Shown: positions 1 through 5,498 of the stretch, piece after piece
How positions within the stretch are numbered: position 1 is the first letter of the stretch
Layout: each line of letters starts with the position of its first letter
NCBI GenBank assembly: GCA_014379075.1
Contig: JACMMN010000307.1
Location: 1 to 5,498, forward strand
From: Pyrinomonadaceae bacterium
Lineage (GTDB): Bacteria; Acidobacteriota; Blastocatellia; Pyrinomonadales; Pyrinomonadaceae
DNA: 5,498 bases
Direction of reading: 5' to 3'
Made by a program: the position numbers and the translations under genes
The notes under the pieces: generated by a model
Seen by the model: the letters and a program-made list of their open reading frames with translations, nothing else
What the model was told of the DNA's origin: nothing
The model's database searches: none

Positions 1-2
1 AC

Positions 3-887
3 ACGGGCTGTGATGGTTTTGAGTTGAACTTTGGCTGCCCGCACGGCATGTCAGAACGCGGCATGGGCGCCGCGATGGGACAGGTTCCCGAATACACCTG
101 CATGGTCACCGAATGGGTTAAGGAAGTTTCAAACCTGCCGGTGATCGTCAAGCTCACGCCGAATGTAACGCACATCGTTCCGCCCGGACGAGCGGCGCAA
201 AAAGGCGGTGCGGATGCGGTTTCGCTGATAAACACGATCAATTCCGTGATGGGCGTCGATATCGACACGATGATCCCGTACCCGAACGTCAACGGCATGG
301 CGGCACACGGCGGCTATTGCGGCACGGCGGTCAAACCGATTGCTCTCAATATGGTTTCCGAACTCGCTCGCGATGCTGAGTTTAATATCCCGATCAGCGG
401 CATCGGCGGCATAAATACCTGGGGTGACGCGGTCGAATTTCTATTGCTCGGCGCCGCAAATGTCCAGGTCTGCACGGCGGTGATGCATTACGGCTACCGC
501 ATTGTCGAGGACATGATCGACGGGCTGAACAATTATCTCGACGAAAAAGCTTTTGCGTCGGTCAACGACATCGTCGGAAAATCCGTAGAACGCGTAACTG
601 ATTGGGGCAATCTCGATCTCAATTACGATGTAAAAGCCCGCGTCAATAACGAACACTGCATCCGCTGCAACCTTTGCTATGTAGCCTGCGAAGACGGTGC
701 TCACCAAAGCTTCGAATTCCGAGAAGTGGACGGCAAGCGTTACCCAATAGTTATTGAAGAAGAATGCGTCGGCTGTAATTTATGTGCATTGGTCTGCCCT
801 TCGCCGGGGGCGATCTCGATGATCCGCGTCGATGAAGGCGGTGAACCACAGAGTTGGCGGGAAAGACAAAATATTAATCCACAGTAG
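3..887 (+). CDS. preA: NAD-dependent dihydropyrimidine dehydrogenase subunit PreA, C-terminal part
   Basis: Cytoplasmic catalytic subunit that reduces uracil and thymine to their 5,6-dihydro forms, taking electrons from NADH through partner PreT. The frame is open from base 3 and stops with TAG at 885-887, giving 294 residues. PreA is usually a little over 400 residues, so roughly 120-150 N-terminal residues lie upstream. Fragment residues 10-22 hold the active-site loop FGCPHGMSERGMG; its Cys (residue 12) and His (14) match the catalytic-loop CPHG of mammalian DPD. KLTPN (50-54), the NTIN segment (77-80), GTAVKPIAL (107-115), the glycine-rich ISGIGGI (131-137) and VQVCTAVM (154-161) fit the FMN-binding barrel. 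Two ferredoxin motifs follow, CIRCNLCYVAC (219-229) and CVGCNLCALVCP (255-266), which should bind two [4Fe-4S] clusters. preT would be expected just upstream but is not visible. All key residues present are intact. The family call is very secure; the direction of the reaction in vivo cannot be read from sequence. Confidence 0.95.
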   Translation, partial: TGCDGFELNFGCPHGMSERGMGAAMGQVPEYTCMVTEWVKEVSNLPVIVKLTPNVTHIVPPGRAAQKGGADAVSLINTINSVMGVDIDTMIPYPNVNGMAAHGGYCGTAVKPIALNMVSELARDAEFNIPISGIGGINTWGDAVEFLLLGAANVQVCTAVMHYGYRIVEDMIDGLNNYLDEKAFASVNDIVGKSVERVTDWGNLDLNYDVKARVNNEHCIRCNLCYVACEDGAHQSFEFREVDGKRYPIVIEEECVGCNLCALVCPSPGAISMIRVDEGGEPQSWRERQNINPQ

Positions 888-904
888 GCTATACAAATCT
901 AAAT

Positions 905-1747
905 ATGAAAGTTTTAATAAAATTCTTCGCAGTTGTAGGGATTTTGGCAATCTGCTGTTTAATTTCGACGGCGCAAACGTCGAAGAAAGACGAACCAAAA
1001 TTCGACAGGGCCGATTTCAGCCGGAAGTTTGAGGTTGTTGAGTGGCTGGTTGAGTATGACAACGTGGCGTGGAAGACAACCGATGTTCTCATGGCCCAGA
1101 GCAAATCCGAGATGTCGAAATTAGGGGCTGAGTGGTTTTGCTTTCAGGACAAGAATAAAGCGTGGCATGCGGTATATGGAAAATTAACGGACGGCAAATA
1201 TGACCTTGTATTCCATTTCGTAATGGACCCGGCTTCAAAAATAACGCGAACAACAGAAAAGATCGATCAGGAATTTCTTGACTCTCACGCTATTGCCCTG
1301 AAAACCGCGACCACCAAACTTGCCGCTTCAATTCCGGCGGATTCTCCTCGTTTCAATCAATATATTAGAAGAAATGAGGACAAATCATTCAATGTCTGGC
1401 TGCTTCCTGCATTTCAAACCGACGGATTAGCAGTTTATGGAGGAGAGGCGGTGTATGAAATCGACAAGACCGGGGGCAAAATTACGAAGGACGAAAGTTA
1501 TTTTCAAAAAGCCTTTCGCGGTTTTAAGTCGGTGCCCCCAAGAGAGATATGGCTGAATTACATCGAACAGGAAAAACCTTCCCTTGGGGCGATCTTTTTT
1601 GTCTGGTATTACAAACCTTATTTCACGAAGATCTTTATCGACAATTCGGAGAGCACAAGTTCAACCATTAACGCTGGGGATAACCGCTTTATATGGGAGC
1701 ATGTCGAAAAGGACAAAAAAGATGATGTCAAGCCTAAACAGTTTTGA
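905..1747 (+). CDS. Exported protein of unknown function
   Basis: A 280-residue protein I do not recognise. Residues 1-23 form a Sec signal peptide: Lys2 and Lys6, a hydrophobic stretch (about 7-20), and a signal peptidase I site after Ser-Thr-Ala23, before Gln24. The Cys pair at 17-18 does not make a good lipobox, since Ile precedes the first Cys, so a soluble periplasmic or secreted protein is likelier than a lipoprotein. The mature part is polar and Lys-rich, with many aromatics (WLVEYDNVAW at 47-56, WFCF at 77-80, FFVWYYKPYF at 231-240) and a charged tail, VEKDKKDDVKPKQF. I see no catalytic motif, repeat or further membrane segment. The start is 17 bp after the preA stop on the same strand, so read-through from preA is possible. 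No Shine-Dalgarno precedes ATG 905, but this start gives a complete signal peptide. Its stop lies 9 bp from the stop of the convergent kinase gene. Lower GC at codon third positions than in preA is an impression, not a count. Confidence 0.8.
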   Translation: MKVLIKFFAVVGILAICCLISTAQTSKKDEPKFDRADFSRKFEVVEWLVEYDNVAWKTTDVLMAQSKSEMSKLGAEWFCFQDKNKAWHAVYGKLTDGKYDLVFHFVMDPASKITRTTEKIDQEFLDSHAIALKTATTKLAASIPADSPRFNQYIRRNEDKSFNVWLLPAFQTDGLAVYGGEAVYEIDKTGGKITKDESYFQKAFRGFKSVPPREIWLNYIEQEKPSLGAIFFVWYYKPYFTKIFIDNSESTSSTINAGDNRFIWEHVEKDKKDDVKPKQF

Positions 1748-1756
1748 ACTCCTCCT

Positions 1757-2899
1757 TTAGATTCGGCCGGTCTGTACGCCGTTTGAGGCAATGTTTCCTA
1801 AAGCGGCAACAAACTTGTCAAAATTCGCGAAGCGTTTATCCCGCGTCGATCCTTTCACGAATCTCGCATAGATCTGCTGTGCGATGACCGCGATCTTGAA
1901 GGTCCCGAAGACATAATAGAACAATATTTTCGATACATCGCGGCCCGATGCATTTGCGTACATTTCCGCGAGTTCGCGGCGTGAAATATTTTCCATCAGG
2001 ACACGCGGGTTGAACGGCATGTTAAGCATTTCATCGCCCGCTTCGCGCGACATCCAGTAGCCGAGCGTCGTGCCGAGATCCATGAGCGGGTCGCCGACTG
2101 TCACCATTTCCCAATCGAGCACGGCGGTGATCTTTGTCAGATCATCGGGCTCGAGCATGATGTTATCGAATTTGTAATCGTTGTGGATCAAAGCAACGCC
2201 CGATTCGGCGGGAATGTTGTCATTTAGCCAGACAATGGTTTTTTCAAGCTCTGGCCACTCGTTGGTTTTGGCACTGAAATAGCGTTTCGACCAGCCTTCG
2301 ACCTGGCGGCGATTGTAGCCTTCGGGCCGGCCGAGATCGCCGAGTCCGGCGGCTTGATAATCGAGTGAGTGAAGGTCTGCTAGATTCTGGATGAAACTGT
2401 TGCTGACTTCGATTCTGAATTCGTGCGAATTCCCTAGACTTCGATCCGCTTGATCGCTCGATTTCGCCCTTACTGACGTGCGGGCTTCTGCAATGTCCTC
2501 ACCCGCTAGCGCAGGTGGTACAGACACCGGCAAACGTCCGCGGATTATTAAGCCGTTCCGCCGTTCCATCAAGTAGAATTCGGAACCGATCACGCTTTCG
2601 TCTTCGCAGAAAAGCAGTGGTTTCGGCGCTGGTTCATATACTTTGGAGAGCTTTGATAAAACCTGAAACTCACGGCCCATATCGTGAGCGGTTTTGATCG
2701 TGTTGCCGAAAGGCGGACGGCGAAGAACGTATTCTTCGCCGTCAAACCATATCAGGTATGTGAGATTAGAAGAGCCGGCCGGAAACTGCAATATCTCTAC
2801 TTCTGATGATCGATCGGGCAGCCGGGAGTGCAGGTATTCGGCAAGTTTTTCCTGATCGATCTCCTCGCCCTGGCGGATCGGTTGCGCTTCGGTGTTCAT
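1757..2899 (-). CDS. APH-fold phosphotransferase, ACAD10/ACAD11 kinase-domain type
   Basis: A 380-residue cytoplasmic small-molecule kinase of the APH/choline-kinase superfamily, in the branch like the N-terminal kinase domain of mammalian ACAD10/ACAD11. Seen: a nucleotide loop FPAGSSNLTY (39-48); YVLRRPP (57-63), where an Arg pair sits near the usual ATP-binding Lys; Glu77 in REF; the catalytic loop LIHNDYKFDNIML (237-249) with Asp241 as expected base and Asn246; and VLDWEMVTVGDPLMDLG (260-276), where Asp262 is the expected metal ligand. The C-terminal helices match the family (YYVFGTFKIAVIAQQIYARF). Residues about 125-165 look like extra, low-homology sequence from a repeat insertion between YLMERRNGLIIRGRLP and SFIQNLADLHSLD; the frame stays open and the catalytic residues lie beyond it. 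The likely substrate is a hydroxyacyl-CoA, inferred from ACAD10/11 and from the ACAD gene 0.8 kb away. It is not an obvious antibiotic-resistance enzyme. ATG 2899 has no clear Shine-Dalgarno. The PA-IL-like gene is upstream on the same strand. Confidence 0.9.
   Translation of the reverse strand: MNTEAQPIRQGEEIDQEKLAEYLHSRLPDRSSEVEILQFPAGSSNLTYLIWFDGEEYVLRRPPFGNTIKTAHDMGREFQVLSKLSKVYEPAPKPLLFCEDESVIGSEFYLMERRNGLIIRGRLPVSVPPALAGEDIAEARTSVRAKSSDQADRSLGNSHEFRIEVSNSFIQNLADLHSLDYQAAGLGDLGRPEGYNRRQVEGWSKRYFSAKTNEWPELEKTIVWLNDNIPAESGVALIHNDYKFDNIMLEPDDLTKITAVLDWEMVTVGDPLMDLGTTLGYWMSREAGDEMLNMPFNPRVLMENISRRELAEMYANASGRDVSKILFYYVFGTFKIAVIAQQIYARFVKGSTRDKRFANFDKFVAALGNIASNGVQTGRI
2405..2527. repeat. Hairpin-rich repeat-like insertion inside the kinase gene
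   Basis: This segment encodes kinase residues about 125-165, which separate two parts of the fold that in family members I recall are joined by only about a dozen residues. It holds two palindromic units. At 2500-2517 the minus strand (the mRNA) forms a stem CACCTGC / GCGGGTG around a GCTA loop, seven pairs including one U-G wobble. At 2417-2432 lies GAATTCGTGCGAATTC, with 7 bp arms around two bases. That second palindrome is bracketed by an exact 9 bp direct repeat GACTTCGAT (2405-2413 and 2437-2445). The minus-strand text around 2466-2495 (GCAGAAGCCCGCACGTCAGT) resembles a dispersed repeat I recall from acidobacterial genomes, but no second copy is in this window. The borders are estimates. 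Confidence 0.5.
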
Positions 2900-2954
2900 T
2901 CCGAACAGTTTAGCATCCTAATCTGTGGTGACTTACCCTTTATAGTTCCGTTCT

Positions 2955-3042
2955 CTTGTTCCTTCTTGTCGTCTCGGTTGGTGGTCAAGATTTTTACCAC
3001 TGATCAAGATGAACAGGAAGAAACAAGATGAACATGAAGAAA
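2955..3042. repeat. Intergenic repeat cluster: 2 x 19 bp tandem repeat with an imperfect inverted arm
   Basis: Two adjoining 19-mers, CAAGATGAACAGGAAGAAA (3005-3023) and CAAGATGAACATGAAGAAA (3024-3042), differ at one base. Upstream, CTTGTTCCTTCTTGT (2955-2969) is an imperfect inverted copy of the right-hand text at 3013-3027 (13 of 15 positions). Between them GTGGT (2981-2985) pairs with ACCAC (2996-3000). Together these make an imperfect nested stem-loop of about 73 bp between the kinase gene and the PA-IL-like gene. No start codon, Shine-Dalgarno or conserved product points to a gene here. It looks like a degenerate dispersed intergenic repeat; a regulatory role cannot be shown from one copy. 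Confidence 0.55.
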
Positions 3043-3047
3043 TTAAC

Positions 3048-3090
3048 TTTCGAGCTTTGTTATTGAAAGAATTTTGAACAAAGTTCGAGA
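3048..3090 (-). terminator. Probable stem-loop terminator of the PA-IL-like gene
   Basis: TCGAGCTTTGTT (3050-3061) pairs with AACAAAGTTCGA (3077-3088): 12 pairs with one G-T wobble and a 15-base loop. Two outer pairs (3048-3049 with 3089-3090) extend it, one of them a wobble. It starts directly after the TAA of the minus-strand gene (3091-3093). On the minus strand the stem is followed by AAGTTAATTTCTT, a weak T-rich tail. On the plus strand it is followed by a much stronger T-rich run (3091-3110), although that run encodes the Lys-rich end of the gene. Termination on the minus strand is the natural reading; a bidirectional role is possible. Confidence 0.5.
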
Positions 3091-3567
3091 TTACTTTTTC
3101 TTTTTTATTATCGTGACCGTGACGATAAATTCGCCTTCATTTCCTTCCGGAGCGTCGTCATTTACGGTCAGCCACAAGGTGCCGCTTCTCGCGGCAATGA
3201 CTTCTTTCTTCTCGCCGTAGATCCAGGTCTGGGCCGGCTGCGGCTTCTTCGCGGGAACGGGCGTGATACGGGCTACAAGGCCGTAACGCAGTTTTGATTC
3301 GAGCGGATAATATCCCGGAGGTTGTTCGGAGAATTTTGTTGTGCCTTCAGGGCCATGAATTCCCCAGGTACCGCCGACATCGACCTGGCCTTTTGCGTCG
3401 AGTTTTACGGTATCGCCGGCGGCGACGGTCAGGCCGGTGTTTACCCATTGCAAACCCGTTTCGCCGGAAACAGTAATTTCTTTTGTTACGTCATCCTGTG
3501 CGGAAACGGCTCCGGCCGTACAAAGGATCGCGATGAAGGCTATAGCTAAAGCAAATCTTAGTTTCAT
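3091..3567 (-). CDS. Small exported PA-IL/LecA-like protein
   Basis: A 158-residue exported protein that resembles the PA-IL (LecA) galactose-lectin-like fold, common as an uncharacterised secreted domain in environmental bacteria. Residues 1-23 are a Sec signal peptide (basic N-terminus, hydrophobic core, cleavage at AVSA/QDD). The mature part has the family pattern: W41 and NTGLTVAAGDTV (43-54), AKGQVDVGG, then GPEG (72-75), LVARI (97-101), SGTLWLTVND (128-137), N143 and FIVTVTI (147-153). In LecA the segment after the matching ND holds Ca2+ and galactose ligands; here Asp137 and Asn143 may remain but the spacing differs, so sugar binding is uncertain. LecA has about 121 residues with no signal peptide. 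The Lys-rich end (KKKK) is unusual. An in-frame ATG at 3579 would add MENN, but ATG 3567 is preferred because GGAG lies 6 bp before it. The gene is monocistronic or leads into the kinase 191 bp downstream; a stem-loop follows its stop. Confidence 0.75.
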   Translation of the reverse strand: MKLRFALAIAFIAILCTAGAVSAQDDVTKEITVSGETGLQWVNTGLTVAAGDTVKLDAKGQVDVGGTWGIHGPEGTTKFSEQPPGYYPLESKLRYGLVARITPVPAKKPQPAQTWIYGEKKEVIAARSGTLWLTVNDDAPEGNEGEFIVTVTIIKKKK

Positions 3568-3573
3568 ATTATT

Positions 3574-3577
3574 CTCC
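3574..3577 (-). promoter_or_regulatory. Shine-Dalgarno site of the PA-IL-like gene
   Basis: GGAG on the minus strand, 6 bases (AATAAT) before ATG 3567. It overlaps the alternative ATG at 3577-3579, so it decides in favour of the downstream start. It is the only convincing ribosome-binding site in the window. A small inverted repeat, TCCGG-CAGA-CCGGA on the minus strand (3584-3597), lies just upstream in the leader. Confidence 0.6.
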
Positions 3578-3700
3578 ATTTTTTCCGGTCTGCCGGATGG
3601 TTAGCGTTTGGAAAGTGATTCGGGAAGAACAGTACACAGTAAATCACAGATAGTGACGACGCGGGAATAATATTTTTGCATTGTATGGTATTTTGAACGC

Positions 3701-4885
3701 ATGGATTTCAATAGCTCGGCAAAAACTGTGGACTTGCAGGAACGTTTGCGGCGATTCATGGATGCCCACATTTATCCGAACGAATCTGCTTTGTCCGAAG
3801 AGATCGAATCCGGCGACCGGTGGCAGCCATCGAGATTGATCGAGGATCTAAAGTCGAGAGCAAAAGCCGAAGGATTGTGGAATTTATTTTTGCCGGATAT
3901 TTCAGGGCTTTCCAATCTGGAATACGCACCGCTCGCCGAGATGATGGGACGCGTCGTCTGGTCGGCCGAGGTTTTTAACTGCTCCGCTCCCGACACGGGG
4001 AATATGGAAGTCCTGCATCTCTACGGTACTGACGAGCAGAAGGATCAATGGCTGAAGCCGCTGCTTGAGGGCGATATTCGCTCATGTTTTTCGATGACCG
4101 AGCCCGACGTTGCTTCGTCCGATGCGGCGAATATCCGGGCGTCGATAAAGAGTGACGGCGACGTTTACATCCTGAATGGGCTGAAATGGTGGTCGACCGG
4201 TGCGGGCGATCGGCGATGCAAACTTGCGATCTTTATGGGCAAAACGGATGAACGCGCTGCGAAACATCTTCAGCAGTCTATGGTTCTCGTGCCGATGGAT
4301 GCCGAAGGCGTTAAGGTCGAAAGGCTTTTACACGTTTTCGGTTATGACGACGCCCCGAACGGCCACGCCGAAATATCTTTTACGAATGTCCGAGTTCCGA
4401 AGGAAAACCTCCTTCTCGGCGAAGGCCGCGGATTCGAGATCGCACAGGGAAGGCTTGGGCCCGGCCGTGTCCATCACTGCATGCGTCTTATCGGAAGCGC
4501 CGAGCGTTCGCTGGAATTGATCTGCGAACGCGCGAAATCACGAACCGCTTTCGGCAAGCCGATCTCCGATCAGGGCGTAGTGCGAAACTGGATCGCCGAA
4601 GCACGGCTGGAGATCGACCAGGCACGGCTGCTGGTTTTGAAAACTGCTTGGATGATGGACACCACCGGCAATAAAGCGGCAAGAAAGGAGATCGCGATGA
4701 TAAAAGCCGTCGTTCCGAAAATGGCTTTGAAGATAATCGACCGCGCCATACAGGCCCACGGCGGCGGCGGCGTTTCGCAGGATTTTCCGCTCGCCCAGTT
4801 TTGGATCTACGCCCGGACGTTAAGATTGGCCGACGGGCCGGATGAAGTTCACCTTGAGACCGTGGCGAAGATGGAATTGAAATAA
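3701..4885 (+). CDS. Acyl-CoA dehydrogenase, ACAD10/ACAD11 type
   Basis: A 394-residue cytoplasmic FAD enzyme, full length for the family. Domains run in order: an N-terminal helical part (1-125, with GLWNLFLPD at 58-66), a middle beta domain (about 126-235) and a C-terminal helical part (about 240-394). Flavin and substrate motifs are FSMTEPDVASSD (130-141), LKWWSTGAGD (161-170), RTAFGKPISDQG (281-292) and QAHGGGGVSQDFPLAQ (351-366). The end, RTLRLADGPDEVHL (372-385), is typical of ACAD10/11 and related bacterial proteins; where MCAD has its catalytic Glu in YEGT, the by-eye alignment puts Asp378. The probable role is dehydrogenation of an acyl-CoA, or loss of phosphate from a 4-phosphoacyl-CoA made by the neighbouring kinase. 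ATG 3701 lacks a clear Shine-Dalgarno. The leader (3568-3700) is shared with the divergent PA-IL-like gene. An alpha/beta hydrolase follows after 64 bp. Substrate is unknown. Confidence 0.93.
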   Translation: MDFNSSAKTVDLQERLRRFMDAHIYPNESALSEEIESGDRWQPSRLIEDLKSRAKAEGLWNLFLPDISGLSNLEYAPLAEMMGRVVWSAEVFNCSAPDTGNMEVLHLYGTDEQKDQWLKPLLEGDIRSCFSMTEPDVASSDAANIRASIKSDGDVYILNGLKWWSTGAGDRRCKLAIFMGKTDERAAKHLQQSMVLVPMDAEGVKVERLLHVFGYDDAPNGHAEISFTNVRVPKENLLLGEGRGFEIAQGRLGPGRVHHCMRLIGSAERSLELICERAKSRTAFGKPISDQGVVRNWIAEARLEIDQARLLVLKTAWMMDTTGNKAARKEIAMIKAVVPKMALKIIDRAIQAHGGGGVSQDFPLAQFWIYARTLRLADGPDEVHLETVAKMELK

Positions 4886-4886
4886 T

Positions 4887-4948
4887 AAATGAGAATTCGG
4901 GTGCCAAGATCATCGACAACTGTAGTCGATACCCCAGCGTTCATTTTT
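4887..4948 (+). other. Imperfect stem-loop between the dehydrogenase and hydrolase genes
   Basis: Three nested pairings are visible: AAATGA (4887-4892) with TCATTT (4941-4946), GGGT (4899-4902) with ACCC (4931-4934), and ATCGAC (4912-4917) with GTCGAT (4925-4930) around a 7-base loop. A T run (4944-4948) follows and reaches to within one base of the hydrolase start codon. It could be a weak terminator or attenuator setting how much of the dehydrogenase transcript enters the hydrolase gene, or simply an old repeat. The bulges make it a weak structure. Confidence 0.3.
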
Positions 4949-4949
4949 A

Positions 4950-5498
4950 ATGGGTAAAAAAATAATCCATTTTGCTCACGCCAACGGATTTCCCGCGGGA
5001 ACTTATACCAGGCTTTTTGCTTTATTAAAACCATCTTTAGAGATTCGCTTCATCAACCGGCATGGCCACGACCCGAGATATCCCGTGACCGATGGCTGGA
5101 TGGGTCTGAAAGACGAGCTTCGCGACGCTATCGTAAAAGATTTTACCCAGCCCGTGATCGGTGTCGGACATTCACTCGGAGGCATTTTGCATCTTCTGGT
5201 ATGCGTGGATAACCCCGAACTCTATGAACGGATAATTCTGCTCGATGCTCCGATAATCAGCCGGTTCAGCAGCGGCGGGATCCGCGTTCTGAAAACGCTG
5301 CGGCTGATGGACAGGCTTTCGAGCGCCCGAATGACAAAAAGCCGGCGCAGTTTATGGGCTTCAAAAGCAGAAGCTCTGGAGCATTTTCAAGCGAAACCGA
5401 AATTTGCCGCGTTTGATTCGGAAGTGCTGAACGATTACATCGAATACGGAACCATTCAAACATCAGAAGGCGTCCGGCTTTTTTTCGATCCGCGGGTA
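4950..5498 (+). CDS. Alpha/beta hydrolase, N-terminal part (runs off the window)
   Basis: The frame opens at ATG 4950 and has no stop before the window ends, giving 183 residues. HFAHANGFPAGTY (7-19) has the shape of the first strand and oxyanion-hole turn of an alpha/beta hydrolase. HGHDPRYPVTDGW (38-50) is typical of one bacterial subgroup. GVGHSLGG (71-78) is the nucleophile elbow with Ser75, and IILLDAP (95-101) follows on the next strand. Helical cap-like sequence comes after that (about 108-170). Such proteins usually have about 270-290 residues, so roughly 100, including the expected acid/His pair near the C-terminus, lie outside. There is no signal peptide, so it is cytoplasmic. It follows the dehydrogenase by 64 bp on the same strand and may be co-transcribed; an esterase or thioesterase role is a guess. 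No Shine-Dalgarno precedes ATG 4950, but no better start is present. Confidence 0.85.
   Translation, partial: MGKKIIHFAHANGFPAGTYTRLFALLKPSLEIRFINRHGHDPRYPVTDGWMGLKDELRDAIVKDFTQPVIGVGHSLGGILHLLVCVDNPELYERIILLDAPIISRFSSGGIRVLKTLRLMDRLSSARMTKSRRSLWASKAEALEHFQAKPKFAAFDSEVLNDYIEYGTIQTSEGVRLFFDPRV

Noticed and set aside
441..707. 88-codon minus-strand open frame inside preA
   Set aside because: It lies wholly under the well-conserved preA frame, lacks a ribosome-binding site and shows no family features; it is a shadow.
1757..2899. Kinase as an aminoglycoside-resistance gene
   Set aside because: The APH fold is shared, but YVLRRPP, the HNDYKFDN loop and the C-terminal part fit the ACAD10/11-associated branch, and the neighbour is an acyl-CoA dehydrogenase.
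2939..2944. TATAAA on the minus strand as a -10 box for the kinase gene
   Set aside because: No matching -35 hexamer at a normal distance, so it is not supported beyond AT-rich chance.
2828..3031. 67-codon plus-strand open frame spanning the kinase start and the spacer
   Set aside because: It starts inside the kinase gene on the opposite strand and ends in the repeat block; no ribosome-binding site or recognisable product.
2955..3042. CRISPR array
   Set aside because: The two 19-mers adjoin directly with no spacers, and no cas gene is nearby.
3660..3700. Promoter or leaderless start for the dehydrogenase gene
   Set aside because: AT-rich text such as TATGGT is present close to ATG 3701, but no convincing pair of promoter elements can be defined.
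4488..4919. 143-codon minus-strand open frame under the dehydrogenase gene
   Set aside because: Its product is an Arg/Ser/Pro-rich string typical of antisense reading of a coding region, and the opposite strand carries a clear acyl-CoA dehydrogenase.

Overview
The window is chromosomal bacterial DNA with moderate GC content, holding six protein genes and short intergenic gaps. There are no rRNA or tRNA genes, no CRISPR array and no insertion-sequence transposase. The gene style suggests an environmental acidobacterium (Blastocatellia/Pyrinomonadales-like) as a low-to-moderate confidence guess. Pointers are mostly absent Shine-Dalgarno sites, small secreted proteins with Sec signals, a PA-IL-like protein, an ACAD10/11-type kinase and dehydrogenase, and hairpin-rich short repeats inside and between genes.

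Layout. (1) Bases 3-887 (+) are the C-terminal two thirds of PreA, the iron-sulfur/FMN catalytic subunit of NAD-dependent dihydropyrimidine dehydrogenase; its start lies upstream of the window. (2) Bases 905-1747 (+) encode an exported protein of unknown function, 17 bp after preA. (3) Bases 1757-2899 (-) encode an APH-fold phosphotransferase like the kinase domain of mammalian ACAD10/ACAD11; it converges on gene 2 with a 9 bp gap and carries an apparent in-frame repeat-derived insertion. (4) Bases 2900-3090 are a repeat-rich spacer. (5) Bases 3091-3567 (-) encode a small exported PA-IL/LecA-like protein. (6) Bases 3701-4885 (+) encode an acyl-CoA dehydrogenase of the ACAD10/11 type. (7) Bases 4950-5498 (+) are the start of an alpha/beta hydrolase, cut by the window edge.

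How the genes may work together. PreA reduces uracil and thymine, the first step of reductive pyrimidine breakdown, or runs the reverse reaction. The kinase and the dehydrogenase resemble the two halves of the fused mammalian ACAD10/ACAD11 enzymes. In those, a 4-hydroxyacyl-CoA is phosphorylated and the phosphate is then eliminated to give an ordinary beta-oxidation intermediate. Finding both parts as separate genes within 2 kb suggests a similar route for hydroxy fatty acids, with the downstream hydrolase as a possible accessory esterase or thioesterase. That link is inference from family and neighbourhood.

The most unusual DNA is inside the kinase gene (about 2405-2527). A hairpin-forming, repeat-like block, plus a palindrome bracketed by a 9 bp direct repeat, appears to have been absorbed in frame into the protein. 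A second repeat-like segment lies at 2955-3042.
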